From: Typhlomys cinereus
Lineage: Eukaryota; Chordata; Mammalia; Rodentia; Platacanthomyidae
Length of the DNA stretch: 64,000 bases
Assembly: GCA_023101885.1 (NCBI GenBank)
Contig: JALPQD010000142.1
Location: 2,998,121-3,062,120, forward strand
Direction: 5' to 3'
Shown here: positions 1 through 11,892 of the stretch, piece after piece
How the letters are laid out: the number at the start of each line of letters is the position of its first letter
Numbering within the stretch: the stretch's first letter is position 1
Notes under the pieces: generated by a model
Database searches by the model: none
What the model saw: only the letters and a program-made list of their open reading frames with translations
What the model was told of the DNA's origin: nothing
Position numbers and translations under genes: made by a program

Positions 1-474
1 GTTTGTGTGATTTTTGTGTGGGCTTCCCACTCCACTCAGCAGTCAATATTGTTCTTAATTCTGTATCTTTTCCAAAGCCAAACACACAGAGCCATAAATA
101 ACAACTGGTATTTGTAGAATATGGTAATTTTACTCACAAACATGCATTGTTTTATTACCTACAATATTCTTCAAGTTCAATTATAAATCAAGAATGTTTT
201 TCCAAGGGTAATTAATCCTGACATGTAAGTGTGAAATGACATATGACATTTTTTTGGATGAAAATCCTTTGTTCTTTACCCATATGGGAAAAATATTTGA
301 AAATGGTATTTTAATAATTGCATTTTTTCAGTTTAGCTTCATTCCCTAGAACAAAACTCAAATTAATTTTTCAAATATAGCAATGAACAAATTATTTGGT
401 TGGCATAGAAATTATGGAATCCTATATTAATTCTTGTTTAATGGAAATCATACATTATTTGTTAATGTTTTTGT
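1..474. other. AT-rich unique sequence
   Basis: No repeat, gene or RNA that I recognise. AT-rich mammalian intergenic or intronic sequence without coding bias. Confidence 0.6.
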
Positions 475-790
475 TCATACGTGTGTGTGTGTATGCACTT
501 AAATGTGTGTGTTTGCAGAGGCACACATTTGATATGAAAAATTATTCTTAATCGTTCTTCCATCTTACCATTATAAACTTGAGACTCTGATTAAATCCAG
601 AGCATGCCATTAAGCATGGTTGGACATTTTGTTTAGGGATTCCCAATCTTCTCCTTCTAGGGCTAGAATTACAGGCATATTGTCACACCTACCTGTCATT
701 TTTACATGGGATCTGGGATGGTATCTCAGAACCTTTTGCTACTGAAGCAACAAATTTAGCCATCAAGCAATCTCCCAAGCCCACATCATT
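475..790 (-). mobile_element. Old tRNA-headed SINE relic
   Basis: A decayed relative of the young SINE in reverse orientation. It opens with a TG-rich tract near 480-510. The best-preserved part is 640-785, where the reverse complement has a tRNA-like head (gcttgggagattgcttgatg), then a body resembling rodent B3/B4 consensus (the segment around 658-675, complement of a 'ctgtaattctagccctag'-type motif). Divergence is high and no flanking duplication could be found. The left end is uncertain. Confidence 0.5.
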
Positions 791-1894
791 TACTATATTG
801 CAAGTTTTAACATAAAATGAAGATAAAATAAGAATAATACTCAAGTAATTACACTTGGAAAATAAATTATGGAAGCAGAAACACATATAATGAGAGAATG
901 ATTACGGCACACAGAGAATCACAAACATGTACAATCTTGCACACATTTTAGACATGCAGATAAAGAGATAACAAGGTACTAGTAGTGGTGAAACACAGGT
1001 TAAAATCATGGAGAACAATGCATAGCTTTTGCAATCCTGAGCATGAATAATATTTCTTTATTAATCACATTGAATCTCAACAACACATTCTTAACTCCAT
1101 TTCTATACGTATTAAGTGACTTATTCCTCATAAAACTTCTAAAGACTGTTTGAAAAGTCATTTTATTTTACCATGTAATTCTTTTTATTAAAGTTATCAT
1201 ATGTTCTCACATTAGCAACAAGCAATTTAGAATATAACTTGAGGGTTCTTAAGATATGTGGATAATATAATACAAGGAACCCTTTTAGATGGTATTTGTA
1301 TGAATAACATAAAAGTTATGTTGACAAATGACATACTGTATGAGTGTACATGACATATAAAGACATCAATGATTATAGATAAAATGTTACCATTTTCTTT
1401 TTATATTATTTGAAGCTGTTCGGTGGCTTAACCTTCTTAATGGCAACAGCCAGATACTGAATTTATTATTATCTTATGAGATATAAACTGGGATTCCATC
1501 ATTTTTCAGATGATCTAAGCTGAAATACATGACAACTTAATTTGGAAAAATATCAAGACATTTTATTAGTCCATTTTACTTTATAGTATAAAATGAATTT
1601 CTACACTCCAGAATGGCTTAGTTACCAGAGCAGAGTACTTCAAAGACCAGAAGGACAACCACTTATGAGTGCAGATCATAATACTGACTCTCATATTTCT
1701 GAGTATCTTCAATTATTTGTAAGATTCTAACAAAATACCATAAACTTAGTGGTCTATGTATAATAGAAATTTAATTTCAACCATTCTTAAAACTATTTCT
1801 CAGATTTCTGGCAGGGATCTTTTGGTCATATCTTCCTGTGAGTGTAGTAATAAGTGTCTAAGAGCAGTCTCTCGGTTGTCTGTGATGGGGCACT
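791..1894. other. AT-rich unique sequence
   Basis: No gene, RNA or repeat recognised in this 1.1 kb. Confidence 0.6.
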
Positions 1895-2120
1895 AATTCT
1901 ACTGAGGATGATTCTGCTCTCATGACCTAAGGACACTCCAAGATCCCACTTCTATGTCTTATTACAATCATATTGAAACACCGGTTTCTGCATGAGAACT
2001 TTAAGGAAATTCTACTGAGGATGATTCTGCTCTCATGACCTAAGGACACTCCAAGATCCCACTTCTATGTCTTATTACAATCATATTGAAACACCGGTTT
2101 CTGCATGAGAACTTTAAGGA
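1895..2120. repeat. Exact 113-bp tandem duplication
   Basis: Two units, 1895-2007 and 2008-2120, look identical base for base. The unit starts aattctactgaggatgattc. The tetranucleotide aatt starts both units and recurs at 2121-2124, so the junction carries 4-bp microhomology. Identity of the copies implies a very recent event or an assembly artefact. Confidence 0.9.
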
Positions 2121-2240
2121 AATTTATTCAATTATGTCTTAGACATCTAAGAGTTAATTGAGTGAGGCCTAGCACATTTTAAACTTCAGTCAGAAATTAA
2201 GAGTTATTCGATCTATTCTTCATACATATCCAGAAATTTT

Positions 2241-2555
2241 TCCTTTTATTATTCTTTTTTTCGAATATATTTTTTATTTATTCAATTGTGCGTGCATGTG
2301 TGTGTGTGTGTGTGTGTGTGTGTAGGTAGAACCATGGACGAATTCAGGAACCACCATAGACTTCCTCCACCTTCTCCTTGTTTACTCTGCCCCAGGATTC
2401 ACAGGCTCCGCCCTACCAGGATCAGAAACGCAGACCGCCCCCGCTTCCACCTGGCGTCTATATGTGGGGTCAAGGATCTGAACTCAGGACCTTCCGCCTG
2501 TAAGGCAGAGCTTAACCCCTGAGCCACCTTTCCAGCTCCTCCTTTTATTATTCTT
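2241..2555 (-). mobile_element. B2-like SINE, near full length, with 16-bp TSD
   Basis: A complete copy of the young SINE on the minus strand occupies about 2257-2539. Read on the plus strand: A/T-rich tail, TG tract at about 2296-2322, GC-rich body, and tRNA-like head ending ctgagccacctttccagctc. It is flanked by a perfect 16-bp target-site duplication, tccttttattattctt, at 2241-2256 and 2540-2555. Precise TSD and a well-kept body argue for a fairly recent L1-mediated insertion. Confidence 0.93.
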
Positions 2556-3866
2556 AAGGAAAGCAAACATGCTTTTTCTCATATGAATAAAACAAAGAAG
2601 TTATATTGACTGAGCTCTTAGTCATACATTAAATAATAGCTAAATATTTATTCAGGAAGGGTCCAGTATTTTATCATAATGTAAATGAGAAATACAATTT
2701 ACCTATTAAATCTGTAGATTAATAGCCTGGAAACTCAAATGCTTAAATAAGTGAAAAAGATGAAACTTATTTTACTTTGGGTTACATTGAAAATATATTG
2801 TGCTATCAAACACTAGTTCTAATTTCAGGCTAGTATATTTTCTTTGTTGCAGTGGCAGTGGGGATAGTTAATTACATAATAAACATATCTATATGTATAG
2901 ATGGTTGGTAAAGACATGGTTTATAGGATGCATATTGTAGTTAAATACTTAATGAGATGAGAATGAATATTTATGCAACCATTTATAATTATGTGTTCCA
3001 GGCACAGTAAAAGAGAAAGAAGAAAAAAGGTTGAGCTTTATTAGAAACAAATACTGCAGAAGGTTGTGTTTCAGGAGGACCAAAGAGAAGGCCAAGTAAC
3101 GAAACAGGTAAGGGAGTTACAGTGGCGTGCAAATGCCAAAGAGGTAAGAGTTTTTAAACTTATGTCAAACATTTAAGTTAACTCTAAATGAATTAAGAAA
3201 TGATTTTAAGTAAAGTAGCATCACTAATAATTATGTATTATAGCATTTATTTTGATGCATTGAGAAAAAATATGTCACTGTTATAATGATTAAATATAAT
3301 GGAGCAATTTTAGGGTCTTTAAAATACGGCAGAAATAAATTATTTTGACTTGAAGACATGTTCCTGGAGAGAAAAAGGAATGTAGACAGAAAAAAGGTAA
3401 ATGAATAAATAATAAATAAAGATAAAATAGAAAGATAGATGTAAGGCATATTTTGGAGGGTGATTCAACAACGTTGTTATTATGTAGGATTTGAGAAAAA
3501 AGTGTAGGATTTGAGAAAAATAATGCTTAAATTAGGAATAAAAACTTCTAAGTCGAGGGAAATACTAACTTTAGATATCAATAAAAGCAACATAGAGATA
3601 TCTGATATAAGTGAGTAAATAAAAAAAGTAACAGAGTCTCAGATATCTTGCAATAAGAAACTTTCCAATCAGTGAGAAGAGTAGAAATTTAATAAAAAAT
3701 ATTATTCATAAAACAGTATTTAAATCATTTGAGTAAAAGAGAAATGTGTGTAAATATTCAGAACAAAATTATCTGTGTAAACCTAAATATCACTGCCATC
3801 TTAGTACTGCAATCACACAAGAACAAATCCCTAAAGTTTGAAATGTCTAAAGATAAAATACAAAAG
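2556..3866. other. AT-rich unique sequence
   Basis: No gene or recognised repeat. A small direct repeat of gtaggatttgagaaaa lies at about 3485-3520. Confidence 0.6.
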
Positions 3867-4854
3867 AAGGTTATCCTAAATTTTTTTTTATTTCCACTCA
3901 TACAAACTTAACAGGTATACCGGTCCCCTTCCTCCCTCCAACCTCCCATCCCCTTGTGCCCCCAACCCCCCTTCCCTCCCCGTCCCCCAGTGCCTTCCCC
4001 TCCCATCCCCGGAGCATCCTTTAATGTGCATGCCAGACTCTCCTCTGGGTCCTCCGTTCCGATGAGGTGCAAGGACCCAGTTGCATTTCCCGGACCATTT
4101 CCTGTGTTCCCTTTAAGCATAGGAACACTACTGTGGCTGTCAATCCTTTGCCTCCACCGATCCTAGTGCCTTTAGCAAACACTAGAGTTTGTGAGGTCAA
4201 TAGTGTGTTAAACATTGTGCAGGACATGCAAAGTCCAATTATGATTGCTTTAGCCCTAACTTGTGTGGAGAATCTTCCATATCGTTACTCCTCCCATCCT
4301 TGTGCTCTTACAATCTTACCGCCCCCTCTTCCGCAAATTTCCCTGAGCTTCTGGATGGGGAGAGATTAGGCTGGCCTAGTTCCAGGTGGTTGATACAGAG
4401 TCTCTGATGTTCTGGATTATGGTTTGTTGATTTATTTTTTTCAGTTTTGCTGCTCCTGCAATGCCTTTCACTCCATCCTGATGGGTATTGGATATTGTCC
4501 CCTGGCCAGAGATAAAAACCTGTTAAATTAGAGTTTGTTATAAGAGTATATTCAAACGTAGATGTAATAAAATTAGGAAACTGCGGCGAGGGAGGGGTCA
4601 ATCACCCATTTGCGATATGGTTACTTTCTATCTGCCAGATTATACCTCCTCCCCTTCTGGTAAGATCATACCCCCTCAGTTGTAAATGATCAGGAAGGAA
4701 AGTCTGTGAACTTAACCAGATGTCTCATTACTTACTTGCAGTCCTTGAGCCTATTTTTTCTGCTGTAACATGGTCCCCTCTCTCCTTGTTACTGGTGTGT
4801 CCCTCTTTCCCCATCCCTCCTGTTCATAATGTTTGCAAGGTAATCTTAAAATTT
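3867..4854 (-). mobile_element. ~1-kb dispersed repeat, copy A (L1-3'UTR-like)
   Basis: Minus-strand element at about 3884-4836. Its 3' end is the T-rich stretch at 3880-3892 on the plus strand, followed by a pyrimidine-rich tract at about 3921-4010, which is a G/A-rich polypurine tract on the element strand. Such a tract near an A-rich 3' end is typical of rodent L1 3' UTRs. The flanks aaggttatcctaaattt (3867-3883) and aaggtaatcttaaaattt (4837-4854) form an imperfect target-site duplication. Two more copies lie at 12446-13341 and about 49975-50966. Copies A and C share almost the same 5' boundary, near a motif attat(g/a)aacagg. It could be an L1 3' UTR or a separate L1-dependent non-autonomous family. 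Confidence 0.7.
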
Positions 4855-5246
4855 AAAAACTAAATCTTGTAATACAGAATGCCCAAATCCTGAAAATCAA
4901 GATTCAAATTTTAAAAACATATTTGAGAATATAAAGGCAAAATCTGGAAAATAGATTAGTATATTTTCAATTGTACATAGTTACTTAACTTGAATATTTT
5001 CTCCTTTTGGCATTGCCCTTGCCTGCCTTTATAAAACAGTTTCTGTCAGAGAAAATAAAGATGGGCAAGATCAGTGACCTTCTGACCCAGACCCTTTCTG
5101 ATACAGAAGTTTGGCCAGAGTTAGAAATCATATCAATAGTGACATTTTCTTAGGGACTTGAGAATTAAAGCCAAACTTCTCTCTACCAGTAAATCTAAGT
5201 AAAAATGCAGCACATACTTCATTCACCTTGCATAAAGGATGACACT

Positions 5247-5555
5247 TTCAAAACTGTTCCCATAATTGTGGGTAAAATATGTCTCTCTCATCCAAACATG
5301 TAGAACTTATTGTTGTTGTTTTCTTTTTTTCCAATTTCATTTGTATATGTGTATCTGACTCATTCATTAATGAACATACAGGTGCTTGCATATGTGGGTG
5401 AACTTGTTTATAGGACTGTTGCAAAGTCAAAGGTTGATGATACCTACACACATACACAAAGTTGATGGTTCAAATACAATGTTCAGCATAAGTGACACAT
5501 TGAAGAAAATTATAAAATTAACCAAACAACCAAGAATTCTTAGAGAAAGACTGAA
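5247..5555 (+). repeat. High-identity ~305-bp dispersed repeat, copy 1
   Basis: This segment is nearly identical to the reverse complement of 32466-32768. Over 5380-5475 only a few differences are seen. Homology starts near caaaactgttcccataatt and stops after ttagagaaagactgaat, and the flanks on each side differ. No A-tail, LTR end or family signature is recognised, so identity is unknown. Confidence 0.75.
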
Positions 5556-5719
5556 TCATACAGAAAAATACATAACAAAATAAACCAAAGCAATCAAGGT
5601 TTTTCAGAGAAGTGCTACTTCTAAATCTGAAGAAAATAGCGTGTACAATAAACCAGGAACATCTCACTATGTTAGAATCAATTACCAGAGGCGAATATCT
5701 TTTAGAAATAAAATAAATA

Positions 5720-5890
5720 AAACTGTGGTGCTGGAGAGATGACTTTGGGTTTAAAGCCTTTCTCTTGCAAGCACAAGACCTGAGTTCTGATCCATGTTAA
5801 AATGCCTGATGGAAATGACAGCAGCCTGCAATTCCAGCACTGGGGTCAGAGCCTGGGAAACTTCAGGAAAAAACATGCAGATAAATAAAT
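5720..5890 (+). mobile_element. Old B3/B4-like SINE relic
   Basis: It begins ggtgctggagagatgacttt, a tRNA-derived rodent SINE head. A degenerate B-box region (acctgagttctgatcc) follows, then a body with gcctgcaattccagcactgg. Much more diverged than the young SINE, without a clear TSD. Confidence 0.6.
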
Positions 5891-7370
5891 TAAATTGTAT
5901 CTTGATGTAGAAAATTAATAACAAGTAATCATCCCTGATAAACAAAAGTTTGAATAAATGGAAAGCCAGAATAAGATACGAATCTCCTGCACATAAAAAT
6001 GCCAAATACACTCTAGAGATCTCATGCTTTGCATATATTTTCATAAATTCTTAGATTTCTATAACAAAATCTACTTTAAATATTTCTTAAGATTGCAACA
6101 GGTAACATTTCCAACAAGCAGCACCTGGAAGAAACATTTGCCTAGCAATGACATGTCTAACAATGTTCAGAAAACACAGCTGATTGGACATCAGTAAAAT
6201 GAGCTATGTTTCCAACAGCATATGCACATTTTGTTTTCAAGTCTTTCTTTTGCCTGCTCTCCTGTAATGTGCCCATAGTTTCTTTCAGCAAAAGTCCTTT
6301 CATATGCAAAGCATGAGATCACTAGAGTTTTCACTGTTTCACTGGAAAAAAATGTTTAGGACCTTTAAGAAAGTCTTTAGCAACATTCTTGTTTTAAATT
6401 CGTTTTACTTAAAATATAGAAATATGTATATATATCAAGTTTGAATTCACAGTTCAATGATATAATTTCCATTTTCTCTCTTGCAGAATTCACATTCATA
6501 AGAAATTGTCTATTATATATGTCTACTTCCTTTAAAATATGAAGAAAAAAAATCCCTGGAGAATCCCTACTAGAATTCCTTAACTCTGTTATAATCCTTA
6601 GAGACAATTTCTGTTTCAACCAGTTGACCTTTACAGCTCATATGTCATAACTTGTTTATAGGCATTTTAATTTATCAAATCTTCTCAAAACTTAAAATTT
6701 TGAAAATCGAGTTTCATTGAGTTCAATGTTTAAGGATTTTATTCATTCAGTTACATATGGCCATGTCTCAAAACCATTTGAGAATCATTTAGCCAATGTT
6801 ACTTCTTCAGCCACTGGCATAGAAAAAAAATGTTTCAAGTATGTTTACCAAACAAATGAAAAGAAAACACTTTAGCATGTCTATCAATGGGATATCATTT
6901 TAAAGTTTTGCTTACATGAATCTGAATCCATGAGTAGTTTCCAAATTGGGACTATTGTAACATTGTAGATGGATGAATACCTTTGCAGCTTCGGAGAAAG
7001 ATTTTAGACTGTATACATAGACTTAGAGGATGAATATAACATGTATGAAGGATGGAAAGGAAGAAAACCTAGAATTATACAAATTAGAGTTGGCTAAAAT
7101 CATAGAGTTGTAGAAGATAAACAACAGTTGATAAGGTTAATTTGGTAACAGCTAAACTCAGATTCTTTTGAGAAATAGAAAGACAGTTCAATGCAATGCT
7201 GAGAGTTCAACTCAGTTGAGCAATGCAGTGGCTGTACATGATCAGGAAAACAATCTGCCTAGTGCCTTTGTAAATATGTGAAACAGATGATAAAAAATTG
7301 GGATGATTATGAGAGAGAAGAAATTGATTCATCAGCAAAATTGATAATGAGGAGGGCATACATTTTTCCT
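5891..7370. other. Unique AT-rich sequence
   Basis: No gene or RNA recognised. An RFX-like half motif (tttgcctagcaatgaca) occurs at about 6138-6154, weaker than the X-box at 29171. Confidence 0.5.
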
Positions 7371-7374
7371 TTAT

Positions 7375-7890
7375 ATATATATGTGTGGGTAGAGTATATG
7401 TTTACGCGCGTGCTTGTGTGTATATATGTGTACAAGGTTGGGTATATGTATGTACATGAGTTCACTTGAAAGTATGTTCCCATGGAAGCTTAGAAATGAT
7501 ATCATGAGTCATTAATTGTTCTTCCAACTTATTGTTATGAGCCTGGGTCTATAATTATGCCCAGAATACACCAGTAGGTCTAATCTGGCAGGCCAGCTTT
7601 TTTGGGGGGATTCCCAGACTCCATCTTCTAGGGCTAGAATTACAGGCAGCTCTTTTTCAAGTGCTCTTAAGCTGTAATCACCCATCATAAAAAGCAAACA
7701 CATAAAAGGCTTAAATCTTAAATTTGATAAAAACTGATTTTCAAAACTTTAAGGTTAGAAAGTTTTGTTTAAATCTGTGTTTTGTATTTAAATTATCTAC
7801 TAGGCATATTTACAAGGAATCTGGGGGATCCGAACTCCTGACTCATGAGCCAAGAGCTTTAACCTCTGCACATCCCTAAGATGGGAATAT
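7375..7890 (-). mobile_element. Decayed SINE material (two pieces)
   Basis: TG/TA-rich microsatellite at 7370-7450, then a reverse B4/B3-like body piece at about 7595-7650 sharing ctagggctagaattacaggc with the relic at 658. A separate reverse tRNA-like head piece lies at about 7810-7885 (ggatccgaactcctgactca, then ctttaacctctgcacatccc). Heavily degraded; the two pieces may or may not be one insertion. Confidence 0.45.
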
Positions 7891-8914
7891 TTAAATGTTT
7901 ACATAATTTTGAGATAATGGTATGCTAAAACTGGAAAATTGGGAATACCCGATAGAATAGAGGCAAAGTCCCATGTAAGTTCAAAGTTGGAGTAATTTTT
8001 AATTTGTAGCTGCTATGCTGTACATGAAACATGTTGTAATACTATATGCTAATAGGTGTCCTTGGTAGTGGATCAAATATATCAGAAGTCAGACCACAGC
8101 GGATAGAAGGAACAAGGAAAATGTTGTAGAAATTAAATGTAAGCTTCGTGTGAAATGTATTTTTGGTTTGTAGTAATTCAACCTGTTTGAGGTTACATCA
8201 TGTATTTAATGTGAAGCCAGCCAACTTTGTCAGCTTCTTCTCTAAATTTGAAAGGTTCCCCTGTAAGCAGAGAGAAAGAGGATACTGTTGACAAGACAAA
8301 AATTTATGGATTTTCATGGAAGAGAGGTTTAGAAAATAGGTTTAAATTCTAACTGATATATGAAAGACAACAAAGTGTGGCTAGATTAGGAGAAATTGGC
8401 AGAGTCTCTGGATTGAAGGGTAATGCTGAATGTTTAAAAGAAGGATATATTCAAACCATCTTCTTATTCTATAATGAAGACACGTGCTTACCAAACTGAC
8501 TTTTCTCAGAACTTCAGCTACAAAACTAAGAATTATTCAAATATCTCTGTTCACTTTCTCTTGAGATAGGTGTCCAAATGCAACTTAAAACATTTGAGCA
8601 GATGTGTCCATGAAAATGTATTATATAGATTTTCCTCCATTCAGATGAGATTTACATTCATGAGTTGTGTTTAGTGCTGCCTGATGTTTAACAAATGGGG
8701 CCTGAAAGGGTACAGGTAGGGCTACTTCAGATGGAAAGAAGAGGTTGTATAGAACATTTTATGTAGAGAATTTTTTTCTATCAAGAGAAAGATATCAGTC
8801 TTTGGAAATATATAAGATTTTTTCATGGATCTAGTTTCAAAGATTAGCTTTTTGGTAATCGTGAGAGCAGTATTAAAAAGTCATAATATTGCTAAAATAA
8901 TGTTTGATTTGGAG
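7891..8914. other. Unique sequence
   Basis: Nothing recognised. Confidence 0.5.
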
Positions 8915-9090
8915 CAGCCCTTCTTAATTTGTTCCCATTCTCTCAGCTGGAGCATTGATCACAGTCTAATTGCAGCTCCATTTGCTTCCGATTGTGCGTT
9001 CCCATTCATTTTATTTCCACAGGCAGCTTTCAGCCACATGCATAATTATATCCGATTTCACGAGTTTCAAATTCAGATTGTGATGACTAA
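8915..9090. promoter_or_regulatory. Candidate conserved noncoding element
   Basis: A compositionally balanced, repeat-free block in AT-rich surroundings. It contains a homeodomain-type site in tctaattgcagctcc and several other TAAT/ATTA-like cores, plus catgcataattatatcc. An 89-codon frame across it is not protein-like. The call is by appearance only; conservation cannot be measured here. Confidence 0.3.
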
Positions 9091-9289
9091 ATGAGATCCT
9101 TTGTCTTTTTCTTTTTCCTTTTTGCTTGCTTAGTCTCCCCCACAAATCAAAATCTCCACAAATTATTAGTTGGTCTTATGAGAAAGATGTTATTTTATAT
9201 GCTAAAGCTCAATAAAATCTCAGGTCCAACTAAAATAGCATTTAACAGCTAGAAAGGCATTGAACTTTCATGCTGGAAGATAGATCATA

Positions 9290-9460
9290 CCAGATGCAGA
9301 AAAAGCCTTTGAAAAAAATTCAACAACCCTTCATGATAAAACCCCCAAAGTCTGTAGTGATGTAAGGAACTTAAATCATCAGAATAAAAGACTATAGATA
9401 ACAAACAAATATCTTCTTAAATGGTAAAAAACATGAACCATTGTCATATTCCTGAGATTT
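9290..9460 (+). mobile_element. Short L1 ORF2 fragment
   Basis: Matches the part of L1 ORF2 that encodes reverse transcriptase around the 'A-EKAFD' region: atgcagaaaaagcctttga, then attcaacaacccttcatgat and a later ttcttaaatggt. Frame is broken and the fragment is about 170 bp, so it is an old truncated relic. Confidence 0.65.
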
Positions 9461-9659
9461 TTAATGGAAGTATGTAGACTTTTGGGAGACTGAGGAGATG
9501 GGAGTTTCTGAAGAGTTTTCTGTGTGAAGCATGCTCTTGGATCAGTCTTTATAAAACTGATTACAACACACAAAGAGAAGAAATATCAGGGTATATGAAT
9601 TTGGTACATATGTCATCGTATAGGATAGCAACAAAAATGCATAAGGAGAATTGCATGAA

Positions 9660-9835
9660 AAACAAACATAATAATTAACACCTGTACACCTATACATACA
9701 CAAACAGGCAGACATGCATACATACACATTCATGTATGTAAACATACATGTATGCACATACACATACACGAATGTGCGCACCACGCGCGCGCGCGCACAC
9801 ACACACACACACATACACACACACACACACTACTC
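9660..9835. repeat. CATA-rich and CG/CA alternating microsatellite (Z-DNA prone)
   Basis: Variable cata/catg repeats at 9680-9775 lead into a strictly alternating purine-pyrimidine run at about 9784-9830, made of CG dinucleotides followed by CA dinucleotides. Runs of this kind readily adopt Z-DNA. The whole tract generates several spurious reading frames on both strands. Confidence 0.85.
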
Positions 9836-10090
9836 TCAAGATCCTAGGCAGCCATTGCAGAGCTTCCTGGCAGTTCAAGCAGCAGGAGCCAGCTAATGAG
9901 GCAAGTCATCCGTTATCATTGCTGTGCTTAGCCTGATTTAGTTATCTGAATCAAAATGACAGACTCAGGAGGAAGGCTCCTGGGAACTTGACTGCAAATG
10001 GGATGTTGATGTAACCACGCATTGATCAGGCTGGTGGAGTGCTGCCTAGTCTCCATGCCAACAATAAAAAGAAACAGAAAAATACTGGGT
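9836..10090. promoter_or_regulatory. Candidate conserved noncoding element
   Basis: Repeat-free, moderate-GC block just after the CA tract, rich in motif-like words such as aatcaaaatgacagactcag and gatgtaaccacgcattgatc. No frame is plausible as an exon. Called on composition and motif density only. Confidence 0.3.
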
Positions 10091-11892
10091 TAAAGGGCAT
10101 GCTTTAGGAAAACGGATATTGGGCTAGATATTTTCTTTATAAACAGGCTGAGTTAAACATTGAAATAAGCTCTGTGCCCTGACCAACTTAGGGCTTCTCA
10201 ACACATAAGAGGTTTTAGAAAGTAATTTCAGCTTGTCACGAACAATTTTCCTCTTTCCCTTTAGGATTAGTTATAACTTTAGCTTTTGCAACTATAACCC
10301 ATGTTATTGGCAGCCTATTAACTTTATTCCACTGTGAAAGCTGAATTAACTCTTTCTGTCCTCCCCTAATCCTCTGCTGTTTCCTCAGTCCACTAGCAGA
10401 CAGCTGTTTGTAAAGTGCATTTGACAGGCTAGGCATGAATTTAAGAAGCTTGATAAAAGAGGAACTAAAAATAAGCAAAAGAAAGAATCCAAATTACCTA
10501 AGGGAAATACATGCTCTTGACAAATTGCTCTGTCTACGATTCTGTAGTTTGAAAAGGATTTTTCATATTTTTGATCAGTGGGCTAGACAGATTTTTCTTG
10601 TTAAGAGAATCTATCAACATTCAGAAAATAACATTAAGGGTGCATTAAGAAAACCACATATGAGTCCAGAAATATTGTCCTTCCAAAGACAGAACAGAAT
10701 AGTTCATTGCACAAGCCTTATTCCATCAAATATAACAGTTCTGAAGATGGTTTACAGCAAAAAGAGGTTTGTTGTATTTGGACTTAGGCAGACGTTTTCA
10801 TCAAGGGACATAAACAAAACCAGGAAGAGAAAAGCACACACATATTCTTCCACTTGGCATATCTGGTTTATTTTATACTAAGGAGTGGGAATGTGTACAG
10901 CATCCTAATGACTCCCCTGGAGTCGTTCAAGTTGATTTGGGCATTGCATTATGATTTAACAATTATCTAAACTGATCCAATTTAATGCTCTCTAAAAACT
11001 TCTCTTTCTGGATCTTTAAAACAGCCTTTCCACATCTCTAAAACAAAGTGCCCAGCTGTATAAATGAATGAAATAAGAACCCACGGGAAGCCAAAATCCT
11101 AATTTTAAACACATGCTGGAAAGTAAGAGAATTTATCCATTTCATCCAAGTTTTTTTCTCACTTAAATGGGAACACTGCTTTGTTGGTGATTTCTCTCTT
11201 AACTGGCACTTTAGTTTTTAATCTATGCTGAGGATATTTTTAAGAGTGAGCAGGTATACCTTAAAATTGCAACCTTTTACCTTAAAATCCTCCACAGTAG
11301 ACACTTATGGGTCCTAACATCCCTACATCTAATGGTAAGCAGTGATCTAGCAGTCATTTTGGAAAAATCTCTAAGAGTATTCAGATTTCTGAGTAAATAT
11401 CAGGACAATGAATTTTCTCCTGTAAACCAGATATGGAATTTAATGTTGCTCTCAATACTGTTATGAGCATAAGTGTTCTTGTAGAGGCTGAAGTTCAGAT
11501 TCTAAGTACTAAAAAAATCATATGGAATAAGAGACATCTATGGGTCCCTTCTTATGTGGACCAAGATAAGATTAGGAAAATCCTATCACACTGTGCTCAA
11601 GCATTTAGTCTCTTAAAAGCCTGTTTCATTTCCTATCATGTCCATGATGTTTCCATTGTCACCTACTTTCTTCAATATTTCAAACACTGTTTCTTTACCT
11701 CACACTCACTTTGTGAAGTTCCCCAATGATTTTCTGTCACATGAAGACTAAAGAATGTCCATTCAATTTAGAACATGCTGATGGAGCCCATGTTTGGTGC
11801 CTTCTTGACATGTGCCCAGAAATATATTCCTCCCATGAAGAACAATCCCACAAATGATCTGAGAACCATCTCTGATGAGGAAGAGATATAAT
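10091..11892. other. Unique sequence, no gene supported
   Basis: Contains a 148-codon open frame at 10435-10881 on the plus strand. It has no recognisable domain and low-complexity-free but AT-driven composition, and shows no splice or promoter context. A chance frame is more likely than an exon. Confidence 0.5.

Noticed and set aside
1895..2120. CRISPR-like or satellite array
   Set aside because: Only two units without spacers; a simple tandem duplication.
4067..4369. 100-codon frame in the ~1-kb repeat
   Set aside because: Not conserved as a frame between copies A, B and C, so the repeat is noncoding.
10435..10881. 148-codon open frame on the plus strand
   Set aside because: No recognisable domain, no splice sites or promoter evidence, composition of unique AT-rich DNA.
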